A DNA stretch of 9,368 nucleotides from Bacteroidia bacterium (lineage in GTDB: Bacteria > Bacteroidota > Bacteroidia > NS11-12g > UBA9320): the NCBI GenBank assembly GCA_013042025.1, contig JABDQY010000312.1, positions 1 through 9,368 of the forward strand. The letters run 5' to 3'. Within the stretch, counting starts at the first letter, position 1. Each line of letters opens with the position of its first letter. Under the pieces are notes generated by a model. It saw only the letters and a program-made list of their open reading frames with translations. It was not told the origin of the DNA and ran no database searches. Positions 1-6,684 of this stretch are shown one piece after another. Position numbers and translations under genes: made by a program.

Positions 1-856
1 CAATAATGCTGGCGAAAGCAGCATTGGCAAAAACAGACTTGTTCTTATAAACAAATGTAAAGCTCAATAACAAAGCAGATGGGTAAACAAAATAAATGAT
101 TAACCCAGTTTGAGCGGTGAAAAGAACAAGCAATATGGCTATTATCAACTGCATTAATAACGTATAGTTAAGAATTTTAGACTTGTTTGGGTATCTAAAC
201 CGATATGAGTTTAGATTTAAAAAATGAAAGGATAAACTGGCAATTAAAAATGGAACGAAAAGTTTATTAAGTATAGTATCAAAAACGGTATAATCAAATG
301 TCAACTTTGGTATTAAATCATAGATTTTATCCTCAATTTCCATTACATATAGTACTCCAGCGAACGAAAGTATAATCATGAAAAAGTAGATGATACTTTG
401 AACAAATCCTTTTGAATTTCTTGCTCCGGTCTGTAAAAAGAGAACAAAGACAGGAAGCATTAACAATATGCTTATGTTGTTTATTGTTTGAGCAATTCCT
501 AAAATTATCCCAATATAAATAATGTAGTTGTTTGACTTGGAATTATCTTCTCCGCTCTCAAAAGCAAGAAAGAATGCAGCCAACCATACAAAGCCATAAA
601 TTATTATACCAAGACCTAAATTTGGCAATACTAGAACAGATACAGCACTAAAAAGCACAAGTGGCATATTGCTTTTTTGTCCGAGGATTTTAAATCGAAA
701 ACAGAGGTAATCAAATATTAACCCTTGTGTGAAAAGCAGTAAAAGATATGCAATTGCACGGGTAGAAAAATCTCCAATAATAAACTGGCTAGCTCCTAAA
801 ATGAGCAATGATAGAATGATTGCACCAGCTCTATTTTTTGTTAAAATATCTATCAA
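1..856 (-). CDS. Multi-pass inner-membrane protein, DUF6427-like, 3' end beyond window
   Basis: An open minus-strand frame of 285 codons runs without a stop to the left edge, so the C-terminus is missing. I translated it by hand. It starts at a TTG (854-856) that overlaps the TGA stop of the upstream gene by 4 bases (TTGA), which suggests translational coupling; the first in-frame ATG is only at residue 64. The N-terminus reads (M)IDILTKNRAGAIIL and is followed by about nine or ten hydrophobic helices, near residues 10-28, 33-50, 62-79, 81-99, 110-128, 129-142, 152-172, 195-214, 230-248 and 250-270. The soluble loops are short. The overall shape and the start resemble the uncharacterised Bacteroidota family DUF6427, which I recall from memory rather than from a profile search. 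An O-antigen polymerase-like protein is a less likely alternative. Function is unknown. The partner upstream is a secreted protein, so the pair may act at the envelope (inference). Confidence 0.72.
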   Translation of the reverse strand, partial: MIDILTKNRAGAIILSLLILGASQFIIGDFSTRAIAYLLLLFTQGLIFDYLCFRFKILGQKSNMPLVLFSAVSVLVLPNLGLGIIIYGFVWLAAFFLAFESGEDNSKSNNYIIYIGIILGIAQTINNISILLMLPVFVLFLQTGARNSKGFVQSIIYFFMIILSFAGVLYVMEIEDKIYDLIPKLTFDYTVFDTILNKLFVPFLIASLSFHFLNLNSYRFRYPNKSKILNYTLLMQLIIAILLVLFTAQTGLIIYFVYPSALLLSFTFVYKNKSVFANAAFASII

Positions 857-2313
857 TCGTAAATAAGTTTTAGAAGTGCAAATCTTCTATTTTTTGAGGT
901 AGAAATAACAACTTTATTTGAGGAAACTTGTTTCGACTCAGCAGGAATAATGGCAACATAATCGAGCTCTGTTTTAAGAAGCTTATTACTCTCCATTTTC
1001 CCATTGTTGTATATGGTATACTGCATAATGTCTCCTGTATTTCTTAATTGATCGTTGTACAATAATTGGATATACTTATCACCCACATAAACTACAGCTG
1101 AACTAAAGTAGCCTCCATCATTGATAGTTGTTTGGTTTTTTGTAATCACCTTGCTCCAATCTAAAAACCCCGAACTGTCGTAATTTAAAACTACAATTTC
1201 ATTAAAATTATATACATTTTTAGAGGTGCTTTGAGGAATACCATTCACCATCACGATATCATCTTCAGTTGCAATTTCCTTTTGTTCAGCGATACACAAA
1301 GTACCTCCATCATTTCTTGGAATTGTCTTCAATATTTGAAATCCTTCAGAAACTGTTCCGTTGTTTCTATCGTTCACACTAATTTCATCAATCAACTCTT
1401 CAGCAAAAAGGCTTGTGTTTAACAATCCACAATTCAGCGAATCATCAATTTCAAAAAACAATGAACCCACTATTCCATATTCATCTTTAGTTCCAAAGAA
1501 TCCAACAAGCCGTGGTTTATCATTTACTCGATCATACACCAAATCTATCGCCTTTATTTCAAGACTATCTGTTACAACATAATCACTAAGCTCATCACCT
1601 CTAAGGTAGTACATACTTTGCACCATGTTTGAAATTCGTCGACGTTGTTTATAGATTGAATTGGTTAAAAATGCAACATCTCCTTGGTTTGTTACCAGAA
1701 AATCCTGAATAATAAAATCCTCATAATCAATAGGGAGCTGTATGCTCTTTAAATGAATTTCATTCAAATTTGAGTCAAATAATTTGTGATGAATTACCAT
1801 GTCTCCATTTTCAGCTGGGTTGCTAAATACCAATGAATAAAACGAATGATCATCACTTATTCTTAATCTAAAATTACCTCTGTTTCCATATTCGCGAACA
1901 TCTGCTTCCGCTAACAAAATAGGCTCCCCTTGGGCTTTAAAATCGAACGAATAATGTTGTGCAATTAATTGGTTAGACTGATTAGCCTTGTAATAACTTG
2001 ATTTAACGAACAAGATACTATTCTCTAAAAGATATAATTTTATAAGTCGTGCGTTCTTTAAATCAAATGTTTTGCTTTGTTCCAAAGCTAAATGATGATT
2101 GTATTGTTCAATTATTACATTTTTACTATAAAATCGATTGCGATAACGCAATAAAAAAACACCGTATTCATTTTCACCTAAGACTTTAGAATATACAGCT
2201 GCTCCTTTTAGTTTTGTTGGATTACTCCATTGTAAAACCTGACTTTTGGCCGATAAACAAAAAAGTAATATCAACCATGTGAGGATACGTATGTTTAGCG
2301 TGTATTTTTGCAC
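853..2313 (-). CDS. Secreted protein of unknown function, about 486 aa
   Basis: I do not recognise this family. The frame is open back to a TTG at 2370 (505 residues). I prefer the GTG at 2311-2313 because it puts a normal signal peptide at the N-terminus: a short basic region (VQKYTLNIR), a hydrophobic core (ILTWLILLFCLSA), and probable cleavage near AKSQ. The Cys in LLFC is a poor lipobox (Phe at -1), so signal peptidase I export to the periplasm or beyond is more likely than a lipoprotein. The mature part of about 460 residues is rich in short alternating beta-strand stretches, polar and aromatic, as in a beta-propeller or other all-beta fold. I see no catalytic motif and no C-terminal type IX secretion tail. 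The stop overlaps the TTG start of the downstream membrane-protein gene. A weak TAnnTTTG-like box (TAACTTCG, 2332-2339 on the minus strand) would give a short leader before the GTG. Confidence 0.75.
   Translation of the reverse strand: MQKYTLNIRILTWLILLFCLSAKSQVLQWSNPTKLKGAAVYSKVLGENEYGVFLLRYRNRFYSKNVIIEQYNHHLALEQSKTFDLKNARLIKLYLLENSILFVKSSYYKANQSNQLIAQHYSFDFKAQGEPILLAEADVREYGNRGNFRLRISDDHSFYSLVFSNPAENGDMVIHHKLFDSNLNEIHLKSIQLPIDYEDFIIQDFLVTNQGDVAFLTNSIYKQRRRISNMVQSMYYLRGDELSDYVVTDSLEIKAIDLVYDRVNDKPRLVGFFGTKDEYGIVGSLFFEIDDSLNCGLLNTSLFAEELIDEISVNDRNNGTVSEGFQILKTIPRNDGGTLCIAEQKEIATEDDIVMVNGIPQSTSKNVYNFNEIVVLNYDSSGFLDWSKVITKNQTTINDGGYFSSAVVYVGDKYIQLLYNDQLRNTGDIMQYTIYNNGKMESNKLLKTELDYVAIIPAESKQVSSNKVVISTSKNRRFALLKLIYD
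2303..2310 (+). promoter_or_regulatory. Bacteroidota -7 promoter box for hflX
   Basis: TATTTTTG matches the Bacteroidota sigma-A -7 consensus TAnnTTTG exactly and is followed by CA. Transcription would begin near 2317, leaving a leader of about 40 nt before the TTG of hflX. No good TTG element is visible 17-23 bp upstream, so only half of the promoter is supported. The box lies just downstream of codon 1 (GTG, 2311-2313) of the divergent secreted-protein gene, within its signal-peptide coding sequence. Confidence 0.5.
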
Positions 2314-2358
2314 TGAAAATTTACTAAGTAACGAAGTTAACCTTCTATTTCTTCTAAT

Positions 2359-3528
2359 TTGGGATATCAAGTAGAAAATATAAATAAAGTAGAACAGGCC
2401 ATCTTAATAGGTGTAGAACCAAAAAACACACCTCTAAAAAGCAGCAAAGTTTTTTTAGATGAGCTTGAATTCTTAGCGACTACCGCAGGTGCGAAAACAT
2501 TAAAGCGTTTTGTTCAACGTTTAGATCACCCTAATCCAAAAACATACATTGGTCAAGGTAAACTTGAAGAAGTTGCTGCATATATCAAGGTACACGACAT
2601 AGATCTTGCCATATTTGATGACGAACTAAGTCCTTCTCAAATACGTAACTTAGAGAAAGAAGTAACGTGTAAAATCATAGATAGAAGCAGTTTAATTCTC
2701 GATATTTTCGCTAAGAATGCTAGAACTGCTCAAGCAAGAACGCAAGTAGAACTAGCACAAAGTGAGTACTTACTTCCTAGATTAACCGGTATGTGGACTC
2801 ACCTTCAAAAGCAAAAAGGGGGTATTGGAATGAAGGGACCAGGTGAGAAGGAAATTGAAACTGATCGACGAGTTATTCGCGATAAAATTAGCAAGCTTAA
2901 AGCAGATTTAAAGAAAATCGATAATCAAAGCGTTACCCGCAGAAAAAGTAGGGAAACTAAAAAGAGAGTTGCTTTGGTTGGATACACCAATGTTGGTAAA
3001 TCAACCTTACTAAATCTACTTGCCAAGTCTGATGTTTTAGCTGAGAACAAACTCTTTGCAACCTTGGATAGTACCGTTCGCAAAGTGGTATTCCCGCCTA
3101 CAGAATTTAAACCGCGTCCCACTATTTTCTTACTATCAGACACCGTTGGTTTTATTCGTAAACTACCTCATCAACTTATTGAAAGCTTTAAATCTACGTT
3201 GGACGAGGTAAAAGAGGCAGATATATTATTGCATGTTGTGGATGTAAGTCATCCTCAATTTGAAGAGCAAATGAACACAGTTAGTGAAACTTTGATGGAT
3301 ATAGGGGCGGCTAATAAACCAATAATCACGGTATTCAATAAGATCGATCAATATAACCCCGATGCTACTTCCGATGACATTTTTGAAGATGAAGCAATAT
3401 ATGATTTAGCTACACTAAAAAAGACTTGGATGGCTAAACTGAATGAAAACATTGTGTTTGTTAGTGCATCAAAGAAGAAAAACATTGATGAATTGAAATC
3501 AATGATTGAGAAAAACTTAGAAAACTAG
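2359..3528 (+). CDS. hflX: GTPase HflX, ribosome-splitting/stress GTPase
   Basis: This is a complete HflX of 389 residues. The N-terminal nucleotide-binding-like domain (about 1-115) carries YIGQGKLEEV (63-72) and DELSPSQIRNLE (88-99). It is followed by the family-specific linker with RTQVELAQSEYLLPRL (127-142) and the Gly-rich GGIGMKGPGEKEIETDRR (154-171), then a coiled-coil stretch (172-200). The G domain has P-loop GYTNVGKS (208-215), the switch I region with FATLDST (233-239), DTVG (261-264), NKID (327-330) and SAS (369-371). HflX binds the large ribosomal subunit and, in bacteria studied, splits stalled or stress-arrested 70S ribosomes. The start is TTG at 2359: no in-frame ATG or GTG lies before the conserved domain, and an in-frame stop sits at 2338-2340. 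An ATT at 2347 is a remote alternative. The gene is transcribed alone, divergent from the secreted-protein gene and convergent with the sigma-factor operon. Confidence 0.96.
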   Translation: MGYQVENINKVEQAILIGVEPKNTPLKSSKVFLDELEFLATTAGAKTLKRFVQRLDHPNPKTYIGQGKLEEVAAYIKVHDIDLAIFDDELSPSQIRNLEKEVTCKIIDRSSLILDIFAKNARTAQARTQVELAQSEYLLPRLTGMWTHLQKQKGGIGMKGPGEKEIETDRRVIRDKISKLKADLKKIDNQSVTRRKSRETKKRVALVGYTNVGKSTLLNLLAKSDVLAENKLFATLDSTVRKVVFPPTEFKPRPTIFLLSDTVGFIRKLPHQLIESFKSTLDEVKEADILLHVVDVSHPQFEEQMNTVSETLMDIGAANKPIITVFNKIDQYNPDATSDDIFEDEAIYDLATLKKTWMAKLNENIVFVSASKKKNIDELKSMIEKNLEN

Positions 3529-3539
3529 TTCAGTTTTGT

Positions 3540-3562
3540 CAGCATTTTAAAGCTGTTTTTTT
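3540..3562 (+). terminator. Weak intrinsic terminator candidate after hflX
   Basis: CAGC (3540-3543) pairs with GCTG (3552-3555) across an 8-nt A/T-rich loop and is followed directly by seven T residues (3556-3562). It sits 12 bases past the hflX stop and overlaps the last codons of the convergent UPF0158 gene. The 4-bp stem is short. On the minus strand the same hairpin has no T tract, so it would serve hflX only. Confidence 0.4.
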
Positions 3563-3942
3563 ACCACTTCAATAAATTTGGGGAGACGAAAATCATTCCA
3601 TTCCTGTTCCATCTTTAAACGAAATACTTTCGTTCTAAAATTTGCAAAAGGTTGCTCGAACGAAAGAGCTTGCATTAATTCTGATTGTTTTTCAAAATCT
3701 TCAATTGAAGCAGTAAAAGCATCCATCATTTTAAAAACTAATGTACTGCTTGGTGGTAACACTTCTTTGTAATCTTCGAGACTTGCTTGCACATGAGCGT
3801 TTAGCTTAGCATCTTCCTCACCTAGTTCATCATCCGATTTATTCAGCAGACAAATAATTTCGTTTGAAGAATTGTGTATATAACAACGCTTGCCTTTTGT
3901 TAGCTCTTCAGCTACTTCTGCAATTTGCTTTTCGTTAATCAT
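3547..3942 (-). CDS. UPF0158 family protein
   Basis: A 131-residue soluble protein starting at ATG 3940-3942. The C-terminal half carries features I associate with UPF0158: PFANFRTKV (98-106) followed by EWNDFR (114-119) and a basic C-terminal helix. The N-terminal half contains a short beta segment (KRCYIHNSSNEIICLL, 18-33) and an acidic stretch (37-44). The family is widespread in bacteria and its biochemical role is not established. It is the last gene of the minus-strand operon, 7 bp after the stop of the four-helix membrane protein, and it ends 18 bp from the convergent hflX. The family call rests on motif memory without a profile search. No catalytic residues are evident. Confidence 0.72.
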   Translation of the reverse strand: MINEKQIAEVAEELTKGKRCYIHNSSNEIICLLNKSDDELGEEDAKLNAHVQASLEDYKEVLPPSSTLVFKMMDAFTASIEDFEKQSELMQALSFEQPFANFRTKVFRLKMEQEWNDFRLPKFIEVVKKQL

Positions 3943-3949
3943 AGTTGAA

Positions 3950-4405
3950 TTATGGCCAAAGGGAACGTGCTACTTCACCTCTAAAAGGCCATGGAATTGT
4001 AGCAAGAATGATAATCATTCCGATTGTAAAAAAGGTTAATGCCGTTTTATGTTTTTTACGAACATCTGTCGCCTTTTTTGATTTAGTACTTCCAATTTGA
4101 ATTAAGACTGCTGCTAGTATCATTCCAAATATGTGTTCAACTGTCCAAAATCGGATAGTAGAATTTCCCATTGCATTAGCCATGTCACTGAATTGATTCA
4201 TCCATCCCCGACTTACGTACAATAGAAGTCCAAGAAGCACCTGCAAATGCATGCTTGCAACAAACAAAGTAGCTGCCATTTTATGGTTCTGCGTATATTC
4301 TTGATTTTTTATTAATCCACGAGCAGATTTTGTAATAGCATAGAGTCCGAACAAAAGCACTGCCCATCTCAATATGCTGTGAGCGTTTATTAATATATTA
4401 TCCAT
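3950..4405 (-). CDS. Four-helix membrane protein, cytochrome b-like
   Basis: 151 residues with four predicted membrane helices at about 8-29, 43-64, 86-106 and 121-138. Histidines sit at the start of or within helices: H9 (NAHSILRW), H53 (ASMHLQVLLG) and H91 (VEHIFGM), with H41 and H119 near the membrane edges. Such placement could allow bis-His heme ligation. Similar short Bacteroidota proteins, with an RFW-x-x-EH segment and a C-terminal IPWPF, are usually labelled 'cytochrome B' in annotations; heme binding has not been shown here. The first helix start (HSILRWAVLL) and the IPWPF end (137-141) fit that family. It begins 27 bp after the yqgE stop, with its own promoter-like box in the gap, and is followed after 7 bp by the UPF0158 gene. 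It may be a small electron-transfer or membrane-anchored redox protein (inference). Confidence 0.72.
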   Translation of the reverse strand: MDNILINAHSILRWAVLLFGLYAITKSARGLIKNQEYTQNHKMAATLFVASMHLQVLLGLLLYVSRGWMNQFSDMANAMGNSTIRFWTVEHIFGMILAAVLIQIGSTKSKKATDVRKKHKTALTFFTIGMIIILATIPWPFRGEVARSLWP

Positions 4406-4418
4406 TTTTCAGTTTGAG

Positions 4419-4426
4419 CAAATGTA
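4419..4426 (-). promoter_or_regulatory. Internal -7 promoter box before the cytochrome b-like gene
   Basis: On the minus strand TACATTTG, followed by C, matches TAnnTTTG exactly. It lies in the 27-bp gap between yqgE and the membrane-protein gene. The start of transcription would fall near 4412, giving a leader of only about 7 nt. No TTG element is seen at the expected spacing upstream. It may let the last two genes of the operon be transcribed separately. Confidence 0.45.
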
Positions 4427-4432
4427 GCCGTT

Positions 4433-4984
4433 TTAGTTTAAGAAAGGATTTAATGGAGAGTTTGCTAATAATGAATCATCACCGTCCATATTGCTAATGG
4501 CAAGTTTCCAAAGTTCTCCTTCTTCAACCTTAGGGTTAATTAAATATTCATCGGCAAGCTCGCCGACAATCCATGCTTTTTCTTTTAGTTCTGAGCTGAG
4601 TTGTCCCTGTGCCCAGCCGCTATAACCAACAAAGAACATGAAATCTTCTTGTTTAAAGTCACCATGCTTTAATCCATCTACAACTTCGTCAAAATCTCCA
4701 CTCCAATAAATGGATTCGGTCAGCATCATACTTCCTGAAATTTGTGGATACCGATGAATGTAGTGAAAGCTCTCTAGTTCAACAGGCCCTCCTTGATATA
4801 CAGAATTATTTACAAAAGGAAGATCAGGCATAAGCAAATTCACGGCATAATCTGTCTTCTGATTCATTACAAATCCAACTGTACTATCTTCTTCGTTTTC
4901 CGCAATTAAGACAACTGACCTGCTAAAATTTGGGTCAGGTAAAAAGGGTTCAGAGACTAATATTTTCCCTACCTCAGGCTTCAT
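4433..4984 (-). CDS. YqgE/AlgH family protein (UPF0301)
   Basis: 183 residues, the usual size for UPF0301. Diagnostic motifs are all present: GKILVSEPFLPDPNFSRSV (6-24), GFVMNQ (37-42), YQGGPV (63-68) and GYSGWAQGQLSSEL (120-133). The family fold is a small alpha/beta cytoplasmic protein. In Pseudomonas the homologue AlgH was linked to alginate and virulence regulation, but no biochemical activity is agreed for the family, so function is left open. The ATG overlaps the TGA stop of the upstream MscS-like gene by 4 bases (ATGA, 4981-4984), so the two are probably translated in a coupled way. All conserved segments are intact. The family assignment is firm. Confidence 0.93.
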   Translation of the reverse strand: MKPEVGKILVSEPFLPDPNFSRSVVLIAENEEDSTVGFVMNQKTDYAVNLLMPDLPFVNNSVYQGGPVELESFHYIHRYPQISGSMMLTESIYWSGDFDEVVDGLKHGDFKQEDFMFFVGYSGWAQGQLSSELKEKAWIVGELADEYLINPKVEEGELWKLAISNMDGDDSLLANSPLNPFLN

Positions 4985-5829
4985 TCCTCTAAAATTTCAA
5001 CATTGTTACTTACCAATTCAGTAGCTGGCATTATTACTTTAGTTGTTTCTGTTTGAAGCGTAACCGAAGTATTATCGATAGCTAATATAGTTCCTTCTAA
5101 GTCTCCTATTTTTATCCGTTGACCTTCATAGAAGTTCTTCTTACTGTAAAATGAAGAGAGCATGTTTCTCATAATTTCTCGAGCCGCATATCCATACGCT
5201 ACGGCACCACCAATTAGTATTACTGCAACAACTAATAAGATGTTATTTGAGATTAATGATGTTCTAATTCCTGTTTGATCGATTGCAGTAATTATAACCA
5301 TAATCATAATAAAATAATATACTACACTTGCGATTACTCTACCAGCACTACCACCTAAGGATTCCGTCATATTATTAATTACTTCTTTAATTTTAACTGC
5401 CACAAAGTAACCAGCTAGAAGAATCAGCACAGCTGAAATTAGTTTAGGTATAAACTCAATGATTTTATTGATCTGTTCGGCAATTATGGCAATTCCAAGA
5501 TTCTCCGATGCAGAAACAATGATAACCAGCATAATCAACCAAAAGACCACTTTAGAAAGAAACTTACTCAAGCCACCTTTAATGCCTACAACTTTCATAG
5601 GTTCATCTAATTTTAGCTTTACAGCCAAATCATCAAACTTCACTGCTTTCAGCCCTTTTTCGAGGAATGTTGCGATAATTTTAGCAACCAAGTAACCGGC
5701 TACAAGCAATACTACAACCATTATAATTCGTGGGATGGCATCAGCAATTTTTTCACCAAAACTTTGGAATGCATCTAACAGATTTTCTTGAAATGAAAAC
5801 TCTTCTTGTTGTGATATATTTTCGCTCAT
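4981..5829 (-). CDS. MscS-like mechanosensitive channel with conserved TM-helix repeats
   Basis: 282 residues, starting at ATG 5827-5829. Hydrophobic segments lie near 31-56, 91-108, 126-146, 164-184 and 194-215. Two of them look like repeats of the same helix: IPRIIMVVVLLVAGYLVAKI (32-51) and IPKLISAVLILLAGYFVAVK (127-146). This fits the 'conserved TM helix' repeat found in CmpX-type MscS relatives. The last helix is followed by an MscS beta-domain (about 234-280: YEGQRIKIGDLEGTI, then TSVTLQTETTKVIMPATELVSNNVEIL split over 254-280). The protein ends there, so it lacks the C-terminal alpha/beta cage of classical MscS. It probably acts in the inner membrane as a small-conductance channel or a membrane-tension sensor. 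It begins 8 bp after the 68-residue protein and overlaps yqgE by 4 bases. Confidence 0.85.
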   Translation of the reverse strand: MSENISQQEEFSFQENLLDAFQSFGEKIADAIPRIIMVVVLLVAGYLVAKIIATFLEKGLKAVKFDDLAVKLKLDEPMKVVGIKGGLSKFLSKVVFWLIMLVIIVSASENLGIAIIAEQINKIIEFIPKLISAVLILLAGYFVAVKIKEVINNMTESLGGSAGRVIASVVYYFIMIMVIITAIDQTGIRTSLISNNILLVVAVILIGGAVAYGYAAREIMRNMLSSFYSKKNFYEGQRIKIGDLEGTILAIDNTSVTLQTETTKVIMPATELVSNNVEILEE

Positions 5830-5837
5830 TAGATTAA

Positions 5838-6044
5838 CTATTTTTTCTTGTTTTTGCTCTGTGTTATTTTGTTTTTATCACGCTGTTCTAACGCACTTAA
5901 GTTCACTCCTACCCTTTTTACCGTCATTAAATCCCAAAAATCGAGAAGCAGTTTCGCTGCCTCAATTTTTTTGAGTACATCCTGCTTTGCTGATTTTGGA
6001 AGTTTCGCTGTCGGCTCTATATCTTTAAATACATTTTTTTCCAT
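5838..6044 (-). CDS. Small Lys-rich protein of unknown function after the ECF sigma factor
   Basis: 68 residues starting at ATG 6042-6044, only 2 bp after the sigma-factor stop and 8 bp before the MscS-like gene, so it is surely translated with them if real. It shows an N-terminal IEPTAKLPKSAKQDVLKKI (9-27), a predicted helix EAAKLLLDFWDLM (28-40) and a strongly basic tail (QRDKNKITQSKNKKK, 54-68). There is no membrane segment, zinc-binding motif or signal peptide. Its position directly after an ECF sigma factor is where an anti-sigma factor would usually be, but it has none of the familiar anti-sigma features. A soluble sigma modulator is a guess from position only. I do not recognise a named family. 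Confidence 0.7.
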   Translation of the reverse strand: MEKNVFKDIEPTAKLPKSAKQDVLKKIEAAKLLLDFWDLMTVKRVGVNLSALEQRDKNKITQSKNKKK

Positions 6045-6046
6045 AT

Positions 6047-6661
6047 TTAAATATTCTCAGGGTTAAGTTCATAATATCGCTCTCTTATCTTGTCTCGAGT
6101 ACGCTTCAATTTCATCTTTATAGCACTTTCACTGGCTCCATATATCTCTGCCAGCTCGGCAATGCTTAAGTTATCTTGATATTTCTGCAAAATCAAGGAG
6201 CGTTCCTCTGCCTTTATTTCAAACAAAATCTTCTGGATGTATTCATACTTCATTTCCAAAAGAATTTTATCATGGGTCTCGTCGTAATCTTTACTATCAT
6301 CTTGAAGATGCAGAAAACGATCTTCTTCCAATTCCTCTTTAAAAATCTTTTTATTCTTTCGGATGTAGTCAATACAGTGGGTATAGCTTACTTGATACAG
6401 CCATGTACCAAAATTACTGTTCCCTTTAAATGTATTCAGTTTCAAAAAGGCTTTAACTAAAATATCTTGTGCAAGGTCTTGTGCAAGGTCTGTGTCCCTC
6501 ACCATCTGAATACACTTTCCATATACCTTGTCTGAATACCTATCGTACAATTCCCCAAAGTAGACATTGTCACCTGTTTCCAAGACAGATGCTATCAATT
6601 CATTATCCGTGTACTTGGACAATGCTTTTGTGGTTTCAATATCTGTTAGGGCAGATTCCAA
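6047..6661 (-). CDS. ECF-type RNA polymerase sigma factor
   Basis: 204 residues with the two-domain ECF layout. Sigma-2 spans about 35-103: FGELYDRYSDKVYGKC, then LAQDLAQDILVKAFLKL in region 2.2, then NFGTWLYQVSYTHCIDYIRK in 2.3/2.4. An acidic linker follows (108-130). Sigma-4 spans about 143-196, with a helix-turn-helix in LSIAELAEIYGASESAIKMK (165-184). It should redirect RNA polymerase to a small promoter set. The start is TTG at 6659-6661: no in-frame ATG precedes the conserved region, and the TTG lies 23 bp after the Nramp-like gene. The next gene, 2 bp downstream, is a 68-residue protein rather than a transmembrane anti-sigma factor. Region 2.2 contains an exact 12-base tandem repeat encoding DLAQ twice. 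The length and motifs are normal for an active factor. Confidence 0.93.
   Translation of the reverse strand: MESALTDIETTKALSKYTDNELIASVLETGDNVYFGELYDRYSDKVYGKCIQMVRDTDLAQDLAQDILVKAFLKLNTFKGNSNFGTWLYQVSYTHCIDYIRKNKKIFKEELEEDRFLHLQDDSKDYDETHDKILLEMKYEYIQKILFEIKAEERSLILQKYQDNLSIAELAEIYGASESAIKMKLKRTRDKIRERYYELNPENI
6465..6491. repeat. 12-bp tandem repeat inside the sigma-factor gene
   Basis: The unit TTGTGCAAGGTC occurs twice without a gap (6467-6478 and 6479-6490), and period-12 identity extends over 27 bases. It encodes DLAQ-DLAQ in sigma region 2.2 and keeps the frame. The protein length there matches other ECF factors as I recall them, so the repeat may be coincidental codon identity over a naturally repetitive helix. 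Confidence 0.8.
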
Positions 6662-6684
6662 TTTTTAATTATTCTACTTCAATT

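Noticed and set aside
1231..1582. Plus-strand open frames opposite the secreted-protein gene
   Set aside because: They overlap each other in different frames and lie entirely within a longer coherent gene on the other strand.
2220..2260. Lipoprotein signal (LLFC) in the secreted protein
   Set aside because: Phe directly before the Cys does not fit a lipobox.
2314..2370. N-terminal extension of the secreted protein from TTG at 2370
   Set aside because: The extra 19 residues would put a basic stretch before the signal peptide and overlap hflX; the GTG at 2311-2313 gives a normal signal peptide. It cannot be fully excluded.
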